Source: Peptoniphilus sp. BV3C26 (GTDB lineage: Bacteria; Bacillota; Clostridia; Tissierellales; Peptoniphilaceae). From it: a stretch of DNA of 32,040 bases. Shown piece after piece: positions 1-7,470 of the stretch. The first letter of the stretch is position 1. Each line of letters opens with the position of its first letter. The translations under genes were made by a program, and so were the position numbers. The stretch is taken from positions 1-32,040 of the forward strand of contig NZ_AWXB01000004.1 of NCBI RefSeq assembly GCF_000478985.1. Reading direction: 5' to 3'. The notes below the pieces were generated by a model. The model did not search any database, was not told the origin of the DNA, and saw nothing but the letters and a program-made list of their open reading frames with translations.

Positions 1-1037
1 AAAAATCTGAAAAAAGTTTTATCCAGGCAAATATTATGGCAACGGGAGATATAATGTTTCATCAGCCTCTTTATATAAAAACCAAAGATGCTGAGGGTAA
101 GTATGATTTTTCCACTTACTATGAAAAGGTAAAGGAATATCTTACTTCTTCTGATTATGCAATTGGAAATTTTGAAGCAACTATAAATCCCAACAGACCT
201 ATTGCAGGTCATCCCATGTTTAATGCTCCTAAAGAAGCTGTAAAATTTTTAAAAGATTTTGGTTTTGATGCTCTTTCAACTTGCAACAACCACTGCCTTG
301 ATACAGGCTATGAAGGAGTTTTGACAACTATTGATGCAATAAAAGAAAACAATATTTTACCTTTTGGCACAAGAAAAGAAGAAAATGACAGAATAAATGT
401 TGTGGACATAAAGGGGATAAAAGTTGGACTTTTATCTTACAGTGAAATGTTTAACGGCATGGAGGGAATTTTAAAGGATAAGTCTTATGTTGTAAGCCCT
501 CTTGATTTAAATATGGTTAAAAAAGATATTGAAGATACAAAAAAAGCTGGAGCTGACATTATTCTTGTCTATTGCCATTGGGGAGATGAATACCATACCG
601 ACTTTGCTGAAAGACAAAGGCTTTATGCAAATGAAATTTTTAAAGCTGGTGCTGATATTATTTTAGGCTCCCATCCTCATGTTTTACAAAAAGCTTTAAA
701 GTTCAATGTTGACGGAAGAGATAAGTTTTTAATTTATTCTATGGGAAATTCCATAGCCAATCAAAGAAAAGAGTGGATGGGTACTTATGATACAGAGTGT
801 GGAGTCATTGTAAGTATTAATTTAAAAAAAGATAGCGAAAAAATTAATTTTGATGTTGACTTAATTCCCACTTACACGAGTAGAAGAATTGTTGACGGGA
901 TTTACAGATACTATGTTTACGCTATGAAAGATTTACTTGAGGGAGGTAAATACAGGGGAGATTTACCTGAAGGGGAAAAAGTAAGACTGGACAATAATTA
1001 TAAAAGGTCTATGGAAATTTTAGATTATAAAAAATAA
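1..1037 (+). CDS. CapA-family protein (PGA_cap metallophosphatase-like), 5' partial
   Basis: The reading frame is open to the first base of the window, so the start lies upstream. The ATG at 36 is internal: it sits inside the first conserved beta strand (ANIMATGDIMFH), which in CapA proteins follows an N-terminal signal or anchor segment. About 344 residues are visible. Conserved CapA landmarks are ATGDIMFH, the NNHCLD segment, VYCHWGDEYHTD, and GADIILGSHPHVLQ followed by LIYSMGN. CapA proteins are associated with poly-gamma-glutamate capsule synthesis or export, but many family members outside cap operons have no assigned role, and no capB/capC neighbour is visible. The fold is calcineurin-like, so a hydrolase acting outside the membrane is plausible. 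The gene converges on nrdG and shares a terminator hairpin with it. Family assignment is firm; function is not. Confidence 0.9.
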   Translation, partial: KSEKSFIQANIMATGDIMFHQPLYIKTKDAEGKYDFSTYYEKVKEYLTSSDYAIGNFEATINPNRPIAGHPMFNAPKEAVKFLKDFGFDALSTCNNHCLDTGYEGVLTTIDAIKENNILPFGTRKEENDRINVVDIKGIKVGLLSYSEMFNGMEGILKDKSYVVSPLDLNMVKKDIEDTKKAGADIILVYCHWGDEYHTDFAERQRLYANEIFKAGADIILGSHPHVLQKALKFNVDGRDKFLIYSMGNSIANQRKEWMGTYDTECGVIVSINLKKDSEKINFDVDLIPTYTSRRIVDGIYRYYVYAMKDLLEGGKYRGDLPEGEKVRLDNNYKRSMEILDYKK

Positions 1038-1069
1038 AAGGATGAAGTTTTAAGACTCCATCCTTTTTT
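1037..1069. terminator. Bidirectional Rho-independent terminator between capA-like gene and nrdG
   Basis: Arms AAAGGATGAAGT and ACTCCATCCTTT pair with one A/C mismatch around a six-base TTTAAG loop. A T-run follows on the + strand and an A-rich stretch precedes the hairpin, giving a T-run on the - strand. It lies between two converging stop codons and can serve both genes. Confidence 0.8.
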
Positions 1070-1070
1070 A

Positions 1071-1586
1071 TTAATGAAAATTATTTTTTACCGTTTGATC
1101 CCAAAGGACAACTTTATTTTCCTTTAAGGATTTTTTTATGTCTATTATTCTTTGGTTTGAGCTTCCTCTAAATCTTAATTTTAAGTCCTTTAAACTTTCA
1201 TTAAAAAGTCCATCTACAAGAAAGTCACATTCTTTTAAAAGATTGAATTTATTTTCGTCTTTTAAAATTATTTCGTAAGTGAAACCTGAGTAAACCCAGA
1301 TATTTTTTTGAACTTCTTTTTTTATTTTTAAAAGAATTTCCCTAAGTTCCACAGGGTGTTCCATAGGTTCTCCGCCTAAAAGAGTAAGACCTTCAATTTC
1401 AGGATCTTTTAAATACTCTATAATCTCTCTTGTTTCCTTTTCAGTCCATTTATTTCCAAAATCAAAATCCTGATATTCTTTATTGAAGCATCCAGGACAG
1501 TTATTTTTGCAACCTGTAACAAAAATTGAACTTCTTATTCCTGGTCCGTTGGCAATGTCATATTTTCTTATTTGTGCGTAATTCAT
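1071..1586 (-). CDS. nrdG: Anaerobic ribonucleoside-triphosphate reductase activating protein
   Basis: This 171-residue radical-SAM protein generates the glycyl radical on NrdD using S-adenosylmethionine and a [4Fe-4S] cluster. The cluster motif CxxxCxxC is present at Cys26, Cys30 and Cys33 (TGCKNNCPGC), and a GGEP motif near residues 71-74 matches the SAM-binding loop. The N-terminal IRKYDIANGPGIR is typical of NrdG. Length fits the family. The start codon shares one base with the nrdD stop (TAATG on the - strand), so the two are translationally coupled and co-transcribed from the nrdD promoter. The enzyme acts in the cytoplasm under anaerobic conditions and partners directly with NrdD. Confidence 0.95.
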   Translation of the reverse strand: MNYAQIRKYDIANGPGIRSSIFVTGCKNNCPGCFNKEYQDFDFGNKWTEKETREIIEYLKDPEIEGLTLLGGEPMEHPVELREILLKIKKEVQKNIWVYSGFTYEIILKDENKFNLLKECDFLVDGLFNESLKDLKLRFRGSSNQRIIDIKKSLKENKVVLWDQTVKNNFH

Positions 1587-3709
1587 TATATGTGAAGAAC
1601 TCTGTCCTTTATTTCTTTAGTTCTACCTTCGTTCCAGAAATTTTCGCCAAGGTAACCGCATGTTCTTCGAACGACGGATAAAGTAGCCTTATCGGTGTTT
1701 CCACATTGAGGACATTGCCATTCATTATTTTCATTTACTTTAATTTCTCCGTCATAACCGCAAACGCTACAATAATCACTTTTTGTATTGAACTCTGCAT
1801 ATTGAATGTTATCGTAAATAAATTTAACCATTGTTTCAAGAGCTTCCAGATTGTGCTCCATGTTTGGGATCTCTACGTAAGAAATGCATCCGCCTGAAGA
1901 TTTATCTTGGAATTTTGCTTCAAAAGCAAATTTTTCAAAAGCGGAAATTTTTTCTCTTACATCAACATGGAAAGAGTTTGTATAGTAGCCCTTATCTGTA
2001 ATATTTTCAATTATTCCAAATCTGTTTCTGTCTATGGAATTAAATCTGTGAGTTAAACTTTCTGCAGGAGTTCCGTAAACTGCAAATTGTAGGCCTGTTT
2101 CCTTTGTCCATTCTTCTTTTTTCTTGTTTAAGAAGTCCATAATTTTATTTGCAAATTCCGTTCCTTTAGGGTCTGTGTGGCTTACGCCTTTAACAAGCAT
2201 TGAGGCTTCATAAATTCCTATATAACCTATTGTATAAGTGGAGTAGCCACCCTTTAAAAGGCTTTCTATTTTTGCATGTTTAGGAAGTCTTGCAATGGCA
2301 CCATGTTGCCAGTGAATAGGAGAAACATCACTTGTTACATTTTTAAGATGTTCATATCTTAAAATTCCCACTCTTTTTACAAGTTCCATTCTCTTTTCTA
2401 AGATTTCAAAAAATTTATTTTCATCTCCTTGAGAAAGGATTCCTATTTGAGGAAGATTTATTGTACAAACACCTACATTGAACCTTCCATCAAAGACATA
2501 TTGTCCATTTTCATTTTTATAAGGAGGCAAAAATGCCCTACAACCCATAGGAGAAAAGACATTGCCTTCATAATTTTGACGCATTTTTTTTGCTGAAATA
2601 TAGTCAGGATACATTCTCTTAGCAGTGCATCTAATAGCAAGAGATGTTAAATAATAGTATTTGGAATCCTTATTTACATTATTTTCATCAAGAACATAAA
2701 TAAGTTTCGGAAAAGCCGGAGTTACATAAACGCCTGCATCATTTTTAATACCTTGTATTCTTTGTTTTAATATTTCTTCAATAATTTGAGCAATTTCATT
2801 TTCATAGGCTTCTCCGTCTTTTATGTGCATAAATAAAGTTACAAAAGGAGCTTGGCCGTTTGAAGTCATAAGGGTGTTGATTTGATATTGGATTGTTTGA
2901 ATTCCACTTTGCAAATCTTTTTTAGTCATTTCATCTGCCATTTTTTGTGCAAGATCAAGATCACCTATAATTTCAACTGCTAAATTCAAATTTTTTTCAT
3001 AGGAACGTCTTAAATATTTTCCTAAACAAGAAATATCTATAGATTGGCCCCCATATTGATTTGACGCAATTTGGGCTATTATCTGCGTCATGACATTACA
3101 AGCAACTTGAAAAGATTTTGGAGATTCAATCATCTTTCCATTTACAACAGTTCCTTTTCCCAGCATATCTTTCATATTTACAAGACAGCAATTAAAGATA
3201 GGTTGGATAAAATAATCTAAATCGTGTATGTGAATTGCACCGCTGTCGTGAGCTTCAACTAAATCTGCTGGAATCATCTTTCTCTTTGCAATATCTTTTG
3301 AAACTTCTCCCGCAATCAAGTCCCTTTGAGTAGAAGCTATTATTGCATTTTTATTTGAGTTTTCATCAATAACTTCAGTGTTAGTTTGATTTAAAAGGCC
3401 GAGAATTTCATCGTCTGTTGTGTTTGCTTCACGCTTAAAAGCTTGAACGGACTTGTAAGATTCATAGGCTCTTGCAGTGGCGGGATTATTGTAATGAATA
3501 AGTCTATAGTAAACTTGTTCCTCAATATCATATATACTCAGCTCTTTGTTTAAAGTTTGAGCATAATCAAAAATTTCATCAGCAATTTTTTGTGCTTGAT
3601 TTTCTATGTAGATTCCATTTGGAGAATGCATAGCTTTTTCAATAGCAATTTTAATTTTTTCAGAATCAAAAGCTACTGAATTTCCATTTCTTTTTCTAAC
3701 GGTTATCAT
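1586..3709 (-). CDS. nrdD: Anaerobic ribonucleoside-triphosphate reductase (class III)
   Basis: This 707-residue glycyl-radical enzyme reduces ribonucleoside triphosphates to deoxynucleotides in the absence of oxygen. An N-terminal ATP-cone (residues about 1-90, starting MITVRKRNG) gives allosteric control. The C-terminus carries a zinc site (Cys647, Cys650, Cys666, Cys669) and the glycyl-radical motif RTCGYLG, with the radical glycine at about residue 685. The ATG at 3709 is chosen because it has an AGGAAG ribosome site just upstream and gives the usual ATP-cone N-terminus. The frame stays open 22 codons further, but that stretch has no ribosome site and overlaps the promoter. A NrdR box over the promoter suggests repression by NrdR-ATP/dATP. 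No aerobic reductase is in the window. Confidence 0.96.
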   Translation of the reverse strand: MITVRKRNGNSVAFDSEKIKIAIEKAMHSPNGIYIENQAQKIADEIFDYAQTLNKELSIYDIEEQVYYRLIHYNNPATARAYESYKSVQAFKREANTTDDEILGLLNQTNTEVIDENSNKNAIIASTQRDLIAGEVSKDIAKRKMIPADLVEAHDSGAIHIHDLDYFIQPIFNCCLVNMKDMLGKGTVVNGKMIESPKSFQVACNVMTQIIAQIASNQYGGQSIDISCLGKYLRRSYEKNLNLAVEIIGDLDLAQKMADEMTKKDLQSGIQTIQYQINTLMTSNGQAPFVTLFMHIKDGEAYENEIAQIIEEILKQRIQGIKNDAGVYVTPAFPKLIYVLDENNVNKDSKYYYLTSLAIRCTAKRMYPDYISAKKMRQNYEGNVFSPMGCRAFLPPYKNENGQYVFDGRFNVGVCTINLPQIGILSQGDENKFFEILEKRMELVKRVGILRYEHLKNVTSDVSPIHWQHGAIARLPKHAKIESLLKGGYSTYTIGYIGIYEASMLVKGVSHTDPKGTEFANKIMDFLNKKKEEWTKETGLQFAVYGTPAESLTHRFNSIDRNRFGIIENITDKGYYTNSFHVDVREKISAFEKFAFEAKFQDKSSGGCISYVEIPNMEHNLEALETMVKFIYDNIQYAEFNTKSDYCSVCGYDGEIKVNENNEWQCPQCGNTDKATLSVVRRTCGYLGENFWNEGRTKEIKDRVLHI

Positions 3710-3746
3710 GGGACTCTTCCTTTCAGATATATTTTTTACTAAAATA

Positions 3747-3775
3747 AATATACTATATATTGTGTAATAAAGCAA
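3747..3775 (-). promoter_or_regulatory. Promoter for nrdDG
   Basis: On the - strand a TTGCTT -35 (3770-3775) and TATATT -10 (3747-3752) are separated by exactly 17 bases. This places the start roughly 30 bases upstream of the nrdD ATG. The spacer is almost entirely occupied by the NrdR-type box. Confidence 0.6.
3750..3765 (-). promoter_or_regulatory. NrdR box (operator) upstream of nrdD
   Basis: On the - strand the 16-mer ACACAATATATAGTAT matches the known NrdR consensus ACACWATATATWGTGT at 15 of 16 positions. It overlaps the -10/spacer of the nrdD promoter, where bound NrdR would block RNA polymerase. NrdR boxes normally come in pairs about 31-33 bases apart. Only weak ATATAT-core partners are visible (centres near 3730 and 3802, spacings of about 28 and 44 bases), so the second half-site is uncertain. 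The nrdR gene is not in the window. Confidence 0.7.
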
Positions 3776-3819
3776 TAGATATAATAAAAAAACACAAGAT
3801 ATATTAAAGCATATTTTTG

Positions 3820-3849
3820 TAGACTATTAAAGGGAACTTAGGGTATAAT
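3820..3849 (+). promoter_or_regulatory. Promoter for pyk
   Basis: A perfect TATAAT -10 lies at 3844-3849. A partial -35, TAGACT, lies at 3820-3825 with an 18-base spacer. It is 30 bases upstream of the pyk ATG and diverges from the nrdD promoter. Confidence 0.6.
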
Positions 3850-3879
3850 TCACATAGGTATTATTTATGGAGGAAAAAA

Positions 3880-5633
3880 ATGAAAAGAACAAAAATTATT
3901 TGCACAATAGGACCGGCAAGTGATTCTGAAGAAGTTTTAGAAAAACTTTTTAAAGAAGGTCTTGATGTTTGCCGCTTGAATTTTTCTCACGGTAGTCATG
4001 AAGAACATCTTGCTCGTCTTAAAAAAATTAAAAAGTAAGAGAAAAACTAAATTTACCAATTGCTACTATTCTTGACACTAAAGGTCCGGAAATAAGACTT
4101 GGAGATTTTAAAGATTCCATGCGCCTTTATTTAAATCCAGGAGATGAATTTACTTTAACAACAGAAGATATTATAGGAGATGAAAAAAAAGTTTCCGTTT
4201 CTTATAAAAATCTTCCTAAGGACGTAAAAATAGGTTCCAGGATTTTAATTGATGATGGTCTTGTAGAACTTCATGTTAAAGAAATTGAAGGAAATGAAAT
4301 TCACTGCTCAGTTTATAACGGAGGAGAAATTTCATCTAAAAAGGGAGTAAATGTTCCTGATGCCCATGTTAAACTTCCGGCACTTACTGAAAAAGATAAG
4401 GAAGATATAAAATTTGCTATTGAAAATGACATGGATTTTATAGCAGCTTCTTTTATAAGAACTCCTGCAGATGTTGTTGAAATAAGAAGAATACTTGAAG
4501 AAAACAACAATTATGACATAAAAATAATTTCTAAAATAGAATCAAGGGAAGGTCTTAAAAATGTTAGAGACATCCTTGATGTATCTGATGGCATAATGAT
4601 TGCAAGAGGAGATTTAGGAGTTGAAATTGCAACTGAAGAAGTACCTATAGCACAAAAAGATATTATTAATCTTTGTAATGAAAAGGGAAAAGTTGTTATT
4701 ACAGCCACTCAAATGTTGGATTCTATGATTAGAAATCCAAGACCTACAAGAGCTGAAGCTAATGATGTTGCCAATGCAGTTCTTGACGGAACAAGTTGTG
4801 TTATGCTTTCAGGAGAAACTGCCAGTGGTAAATATCCTGTAAATGCAGTAACAACTATGAGAAAAATTGTTGAAGTAACAGAAAACTCCATTGATTTTCA
4901 CGAAATTTTAAGAAAGAAAATTGATGAAATTTCTATGACTACAACAAATGCCATAGGAAAATCAACTTGTACAATTGCAGAAGACTTAGATGCAAAAGCA
5001 ATTATTACAGCTACAACTTCAGGTTTTACTACAAGGGCAATTTCAAAATTCAGACCTAAATGCTTAATAATAGGGGCAACAACTAAAGAAAAAGTAAAAA
5101 GACAACTAAACATAGAATGGGGAGTTAAATCCATATTAATAAAAAGTGCCGTTGAAACTGATGAAGTTATTAGTGTAGCTCAAGAAGAATCAAGAAAAAA
5201 CGGATTTATAAAACCGGGAGATACTGTAATAATTACAGCGGGAGTTCCTGTTGGACTTGCAGGATCAACAAACTTAATAAAAGTTCAAACTGTCGGTGAA
5301 ATTATGACAAAGGGAACAGGAATAGGAGATGTTGAGGTTACAGGAAAAGCTCTTGTGATGAAGTCTGACCAAGATTATGTAAAATACTTTGAAGATGGAG
5401 ATATTATTGTAACTGACGGAGTTACCAATGATATGGTAAAATATATTGAGCGTTCAAAGGGCTTAATTGTTGAGGAAGCAGGTTTTACATCTCAATCGGC
5501 AATAACTGGTCTTAACCTAGGAATACCGACAATATTTGGAGTCGCAGATGCTATTAAAAAAATCAAAAGCGGCGAGATAATAACAATGAATTGCTCTGAA
5601 GGCACAATTAAAAAAGGAACAATTACAAAATAA
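3880..5633 (+). CDS. pyk: Pyruvate kinase with C-terminal PEP-utiliser domain; apparent frameshift
   Basis: The product converts phosphoenolpyruvate and ADP to pyruvate and ATP in glycolysis. The ATG at 3880 follows TGGAGG and begins [14 protein letters not shown], then VCRLNFSHG, which is the canonical N-terminus. This frame stops at 4036-4038. The protein continues one frame back from 4032 ([22 protein letters not shown]...) to 5633. One missing A in the run at 4030-4034 would restore a single frame of about 584 residues, the usual length for Bacillus/clostridial pyruvate kinases. Visible motifs are [33 protein letters not shown] and [10 protein letters not shown]. The last ~90 residues form the PEP-utiliser mobile domain (GKALVM, then [16 protein letters not shown]). 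A sequencing/assembly error in a homopolymer is the likeliest cause. The alternatives are a genuine lesion or -1 slippage at AAAAAG. The downstream part alone has no ribosome site. Confidence 0.9.
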
Positions 5634-5641
5634 AAAATTTT

Positions 5642-5668
5642 AAGAGATCTGAAAGGATCTCTTTTTTT
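5642..5668 (+). terminator. Rho-independent terminator after pyk
   Basis: Perfect arms AGAGATC and GATCTCT around a TGAAAG loop are followed by a run of T, nine bases after the pyk stop. Confidence 0.85.
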
Positions 5669-5670
5669 AT

Positions 5671-5699
5671 TTTTAAATAGTAGAAAAAAGTAATATAAT
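5671..5699 (+). promoter_or_regulatory. Possible promoter for the lipoprotein gene
   Basis: TATAAT lies at 5694-5699, 21 bases before the ATG. Only a weak -35 (TTTTAA, 5671-5676) lies 17 bases upstream, partly inside the tail of the pyk terminator. Confidence 0.4.
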
Positions 5700-5720
5700 A
5701 AGAAAAAAGGAGGATACATA

Positions 5721-6788
5721 ATGAAAAAAATTATTTACATATTTATGGTAATTCCGCTTTTCTTTTCCTTGATTTCTTGTAATAAAAAGCCTGAAAATAC
5801 TAATAAAATTGAGAAAAATCAAATAACTGAGAAAAAAGAGCTTAATACAAAAAATAAAAACATTTCAGAGAAAAAAGAAGAAGAGGTAAAAAAAGAAGGT
5901 TCTCTTGAAGCTTTAAGAGAAAGCTTAAAAAAGGAATCTAAAGATTTTGGAGTTGCTTATCTTGGGATTTCTCAAGAATCTTTAAAGGAAAACTTTAAAA
6001 ATTGGATAAAAGAAAATAATCCTAAATTGTATAAAAAATATAACTTCATAGAAAATCTAAAATGTGAAAATATAATTCCAAGGGAAAATAACGGAGGAGA
6101 AGTTTTTCTCTTCATAACAGCTGATCCAAAAAGTTCAATAGCCGTAAACAGACTAACTTTAGGGGATAATTCTGAACTTAAAGTTGATGAAATTCTATAT
6201 AAAAGCGATTTTTCGGAAGAACCCCTTCTCCTAGTGTCTGATTCCCTTGAATTTCCAGATGTTGAGGTAAATTTGGTTCCGGAAGGTAAAGAAAGCATAA
6301 GGTGGGATCCATTGTTAATGTGGGATTTAGTTTCACAAGAGTTAGCTCATAAGTCTAAGTTTTTAGATTTAAGTCAATATGGAGATGAAGGAGTTAAGGC
6401 AGAAAAGGGATTTTTATATGACAGTGGATGGAGAAAGGCTAAAAAGGATGAATTAAAAAATACAACCTGGAATAGCGAAGGCTGGTATATGGATTTAACT
6501 GAAGATAAAAATTTAAAAGGTTATGATGGAAATATAGCAATTTATCAGATATCAGATAAAGATTTTGAACACATAAACAAATACTCAGGGACTTATATTG
6601 TATCGGAAGATAAATTAATACTGGATATAAAAAACAAAGATGGAAAAGAAATAAAAAATGAATTTGATTTTCTAATTTTGCAGGATTTAAGTTTTGTAAT
6701 TATTCAAAAAAGTTTGGATAAAGATAATCAGTTGCCATTTTTTGAAGAAGATCAAGATTTTGTTCAATTTATTCAATCTATGGGTTAA
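5721..6788 (+). CDS. Uncharacterised lysine-rich lipoprotein
   Basis: The product has 355 residues. A lipoprotein signal peptide is clear: a short KK n-region, a hydrophobic core and a lipobox LISC, with lipidation expected at Cys20. Mature residues 21-60 are a charged K/E/N-rich linker, probably lifting the rest off the membrane. The remainder is a mixed globular region with several tryptophans (WDPLLMWDL, WNSEGWYMDL) and no motif I recognise. The segment LEALRESLKKESKDFGVAYLGI is amphipathic and helical. An AAAGGAGG ribosome site precedes the ATG. It appears to be a single-gene unit between the pyk terminator and the tRNA promoter. Surface location on the outer face of the membrane is well supported; the role is unknown. 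Confidence 0.85.
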   Translation: MKKIIYIFMVIPLFFSLISCNKKPENTNKIEKNQITEKKELNTKNKNISEKKEEEVKKEGSLEALRESLKKESKDFGVAYLGISQESLKENFKNWIKENNPKLYKKYNFIENLKCENIIPRENNGGEVFLFITADPKSSIAVNRLTLGDNSELKVDEILYKSDFSEEPLLLVSDSLEFPDVEVNLVPEGKESIRWDPLLMWDLVSQELAHKSKFLDLSQYGDEGVKAEKGFLYDSGWRKAKKDELKNTTWNSEGWYMDLTEDKNLKGYDGNIAIYQISDKDFEHINKYSGTYIVSEDKLILDIKNKDGKEIKNEFDFLILQDLSFVIIQKSLDKDNQLPFFEEDQDFVQFIQSMG

Positions 6789-6820
6789 GGGTGTCAACAA
6801 AAAAATAGTGTAGATTAAAA

Positions 6821-6868
6821 AAACTTTAAATTGTTTACACTTTTGAAAGGGTAAGCAATTTAAAGTTT
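6821..6868. repeat. 18-bp inverted repeat (terminator-like hairpin) after the lipoprotein gene
   Basis: Arms 6821-6838 (AAACTTTAAATTGTTTAC) and 6851-6868 (GTAAGCAATTTAAAGTTT) pair over 18 positions with a single G-T wobble and a 12-base loop. On the + strand only four T follow, so it is a mediocre terminator for the lipoprotein gene. On the - strand it is followed by seven T, although no - strand gene is nearby. Confidence 0.7.
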
Positions 6869-6894
6869 TGGTAAATTTATTATAAAAAAATCTA

Positions 6895-6923
6895 TTGACA
6901 AAGTTATTTTCCGCCTATATACT
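6895..6923 (+). promoter_or_regulatory. Strong promoter for the tRNA operon
   Basis: A consensus TTGACA (6895-6900), a 17-base spacer and TATACT (6918-6923). It lies about 50 bases upstream of tRNA-Ser and is the best sigma-A promoter in the window, as expected for stable RNA. Confidence 0.85.
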
Positions 6924-6973
6924 GTTAAGAGTGATGCGGAAAAAATAAACCGAGATGGATTTATGAACACTTT

Positions 6974-7064
6974 GGAGAAATACTCAAGAGGCTGAAGAGG
7001 CTCCCCTGCTAAGGGAGTAGGGCTCGTTAGGGTCGCGAGGGTTCAAATCCCTCTTTCTCCGCCA
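6974..7064 (+). tRNA. tRNA-Ser (anticodon GCU)
   Basis: A 91-base class II tRNA with a long variable arm. The acceptor arms GGAGAAA and TTTCTCC pair, followed by discriminator G and an encoded CCA. The anticodon loop CTGCTAA reads GCU (codons AGC/AGU). The T-arm is GAGGGTTCAAATCCCTC. It is the first of three tandem tRNAs. Confidence 0.95.
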
Positions 7065-7083
7065 ATTAAATATTAAATGGTGA

Positions 7084-7160
7084 GGGCCTTTAGCTCAGTT
7101 GGTTAGAGCGCCCGGCTCATAACCGGTAGGTCCGGGGTTCGAGTCCCTGAAGGCCCACCA
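7084..7160 (+). tRNA. tRNA-Met (anticodon CAU, elongator type)
   Basis: A 77-base tRNA. The acceptor arms GGGCCTT and AAGGCCC pair perfectly, so the C1/A72 mismatch of the initiator is absent. The anticodon loop CTCATAA gives CAU. The T-arm is CGGGGTTCGAGTCCCTG and CCA is encoded. The outermost anticodon-stem pair (27-43) is a C/T mismatch. A lysidine-modified tRNA-Ile2 also carries a CAU anticodon in the gene, so isoleucine identity cannot be excluded by eye. Confidence 0.85.
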
Positions 7161-7164
7161 TTAT

Positions 7165-7240
<76 letters not shown>

Positions 7241-7242
7241 AG

Positions 7243-7281
7243 AAACATTCCTGAAGTTTTATATTTTAGGAATGTTTTTTT
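7243..7281 (+). terminator. Rho-independent terminator of the tRNA operon
   Basis: Arms AAACATTCCT (7243-7252) and AGGAATGTTT (7268-7277) are perfect complements. The loop is A/T-rich and a T-run follows, directly after the tRNA-Phe CCA. Confidence 0.85.
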
Positions 7282-7293
7282 ATTTAAAACAAT

Positions 7294-7327
7294 AAAAGGA
7301 CTTTATTTAAATAAGGTCCTTTTTATT
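7294..7327. terminator. Second hairpin with T-tract, possible backup terminator
   Basis: Near-perfect 14-base arms (AAAAGGACTTTATT and AATAAGGTCCTTTT, one wobble) enclose a two-base loop, and T-rich sequence follows. It works in either orientation. It isolates the tRNA operon from the peptide transporter operon. Confidence 0.6.
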
Positions 7328-7385
7328 TTATCTATTTTATGAAAAAATTTTCACTAAAATTTATCAAGATAACGATTTACATCAT

Positions 7386-7414
7386 TTGCAATATAAAACA
7401 TTAAAGCGTATAAT
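7386..7414 (+). promoter_or_regulatory. Promoter for the peptide transporter operon
   Basis: TTGCAA (7386-7391), a 17-base spacer and a perfect TATAAT (7409-7414). It lies 56 bases before the first ATG of the operon. Confidence 0.75.
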
Positions 7415-7470
7415 TAATGAAAGTTTATTTTAGTAAAGCAAAAAACAGATAAATAGATAAAGGAGAAAAA

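Noticed and set aside
36-1037. CapA-like protein starting at the ATG at 36
   Set aside because: The frame is open to the window edge and this Met lies inside a conserved beta strand, so the gene is truncated by the window.
3794-3809. Second NrdR box (ACACAAGATATATTAA region)
   Set aside because: Only the ATATAT core and a few flanking bases match and the 44-base spacing is not the usual 31-33; not strong enough to call.
4119-5633. Pyruvate kinase starting at ATG 4119 as an intact shorter gene
   Set aside because: There is no ribosome site there and the essential N-terminal segment is encoded just upstream in the other frame; a frameshifted full-length gene explains the data better.
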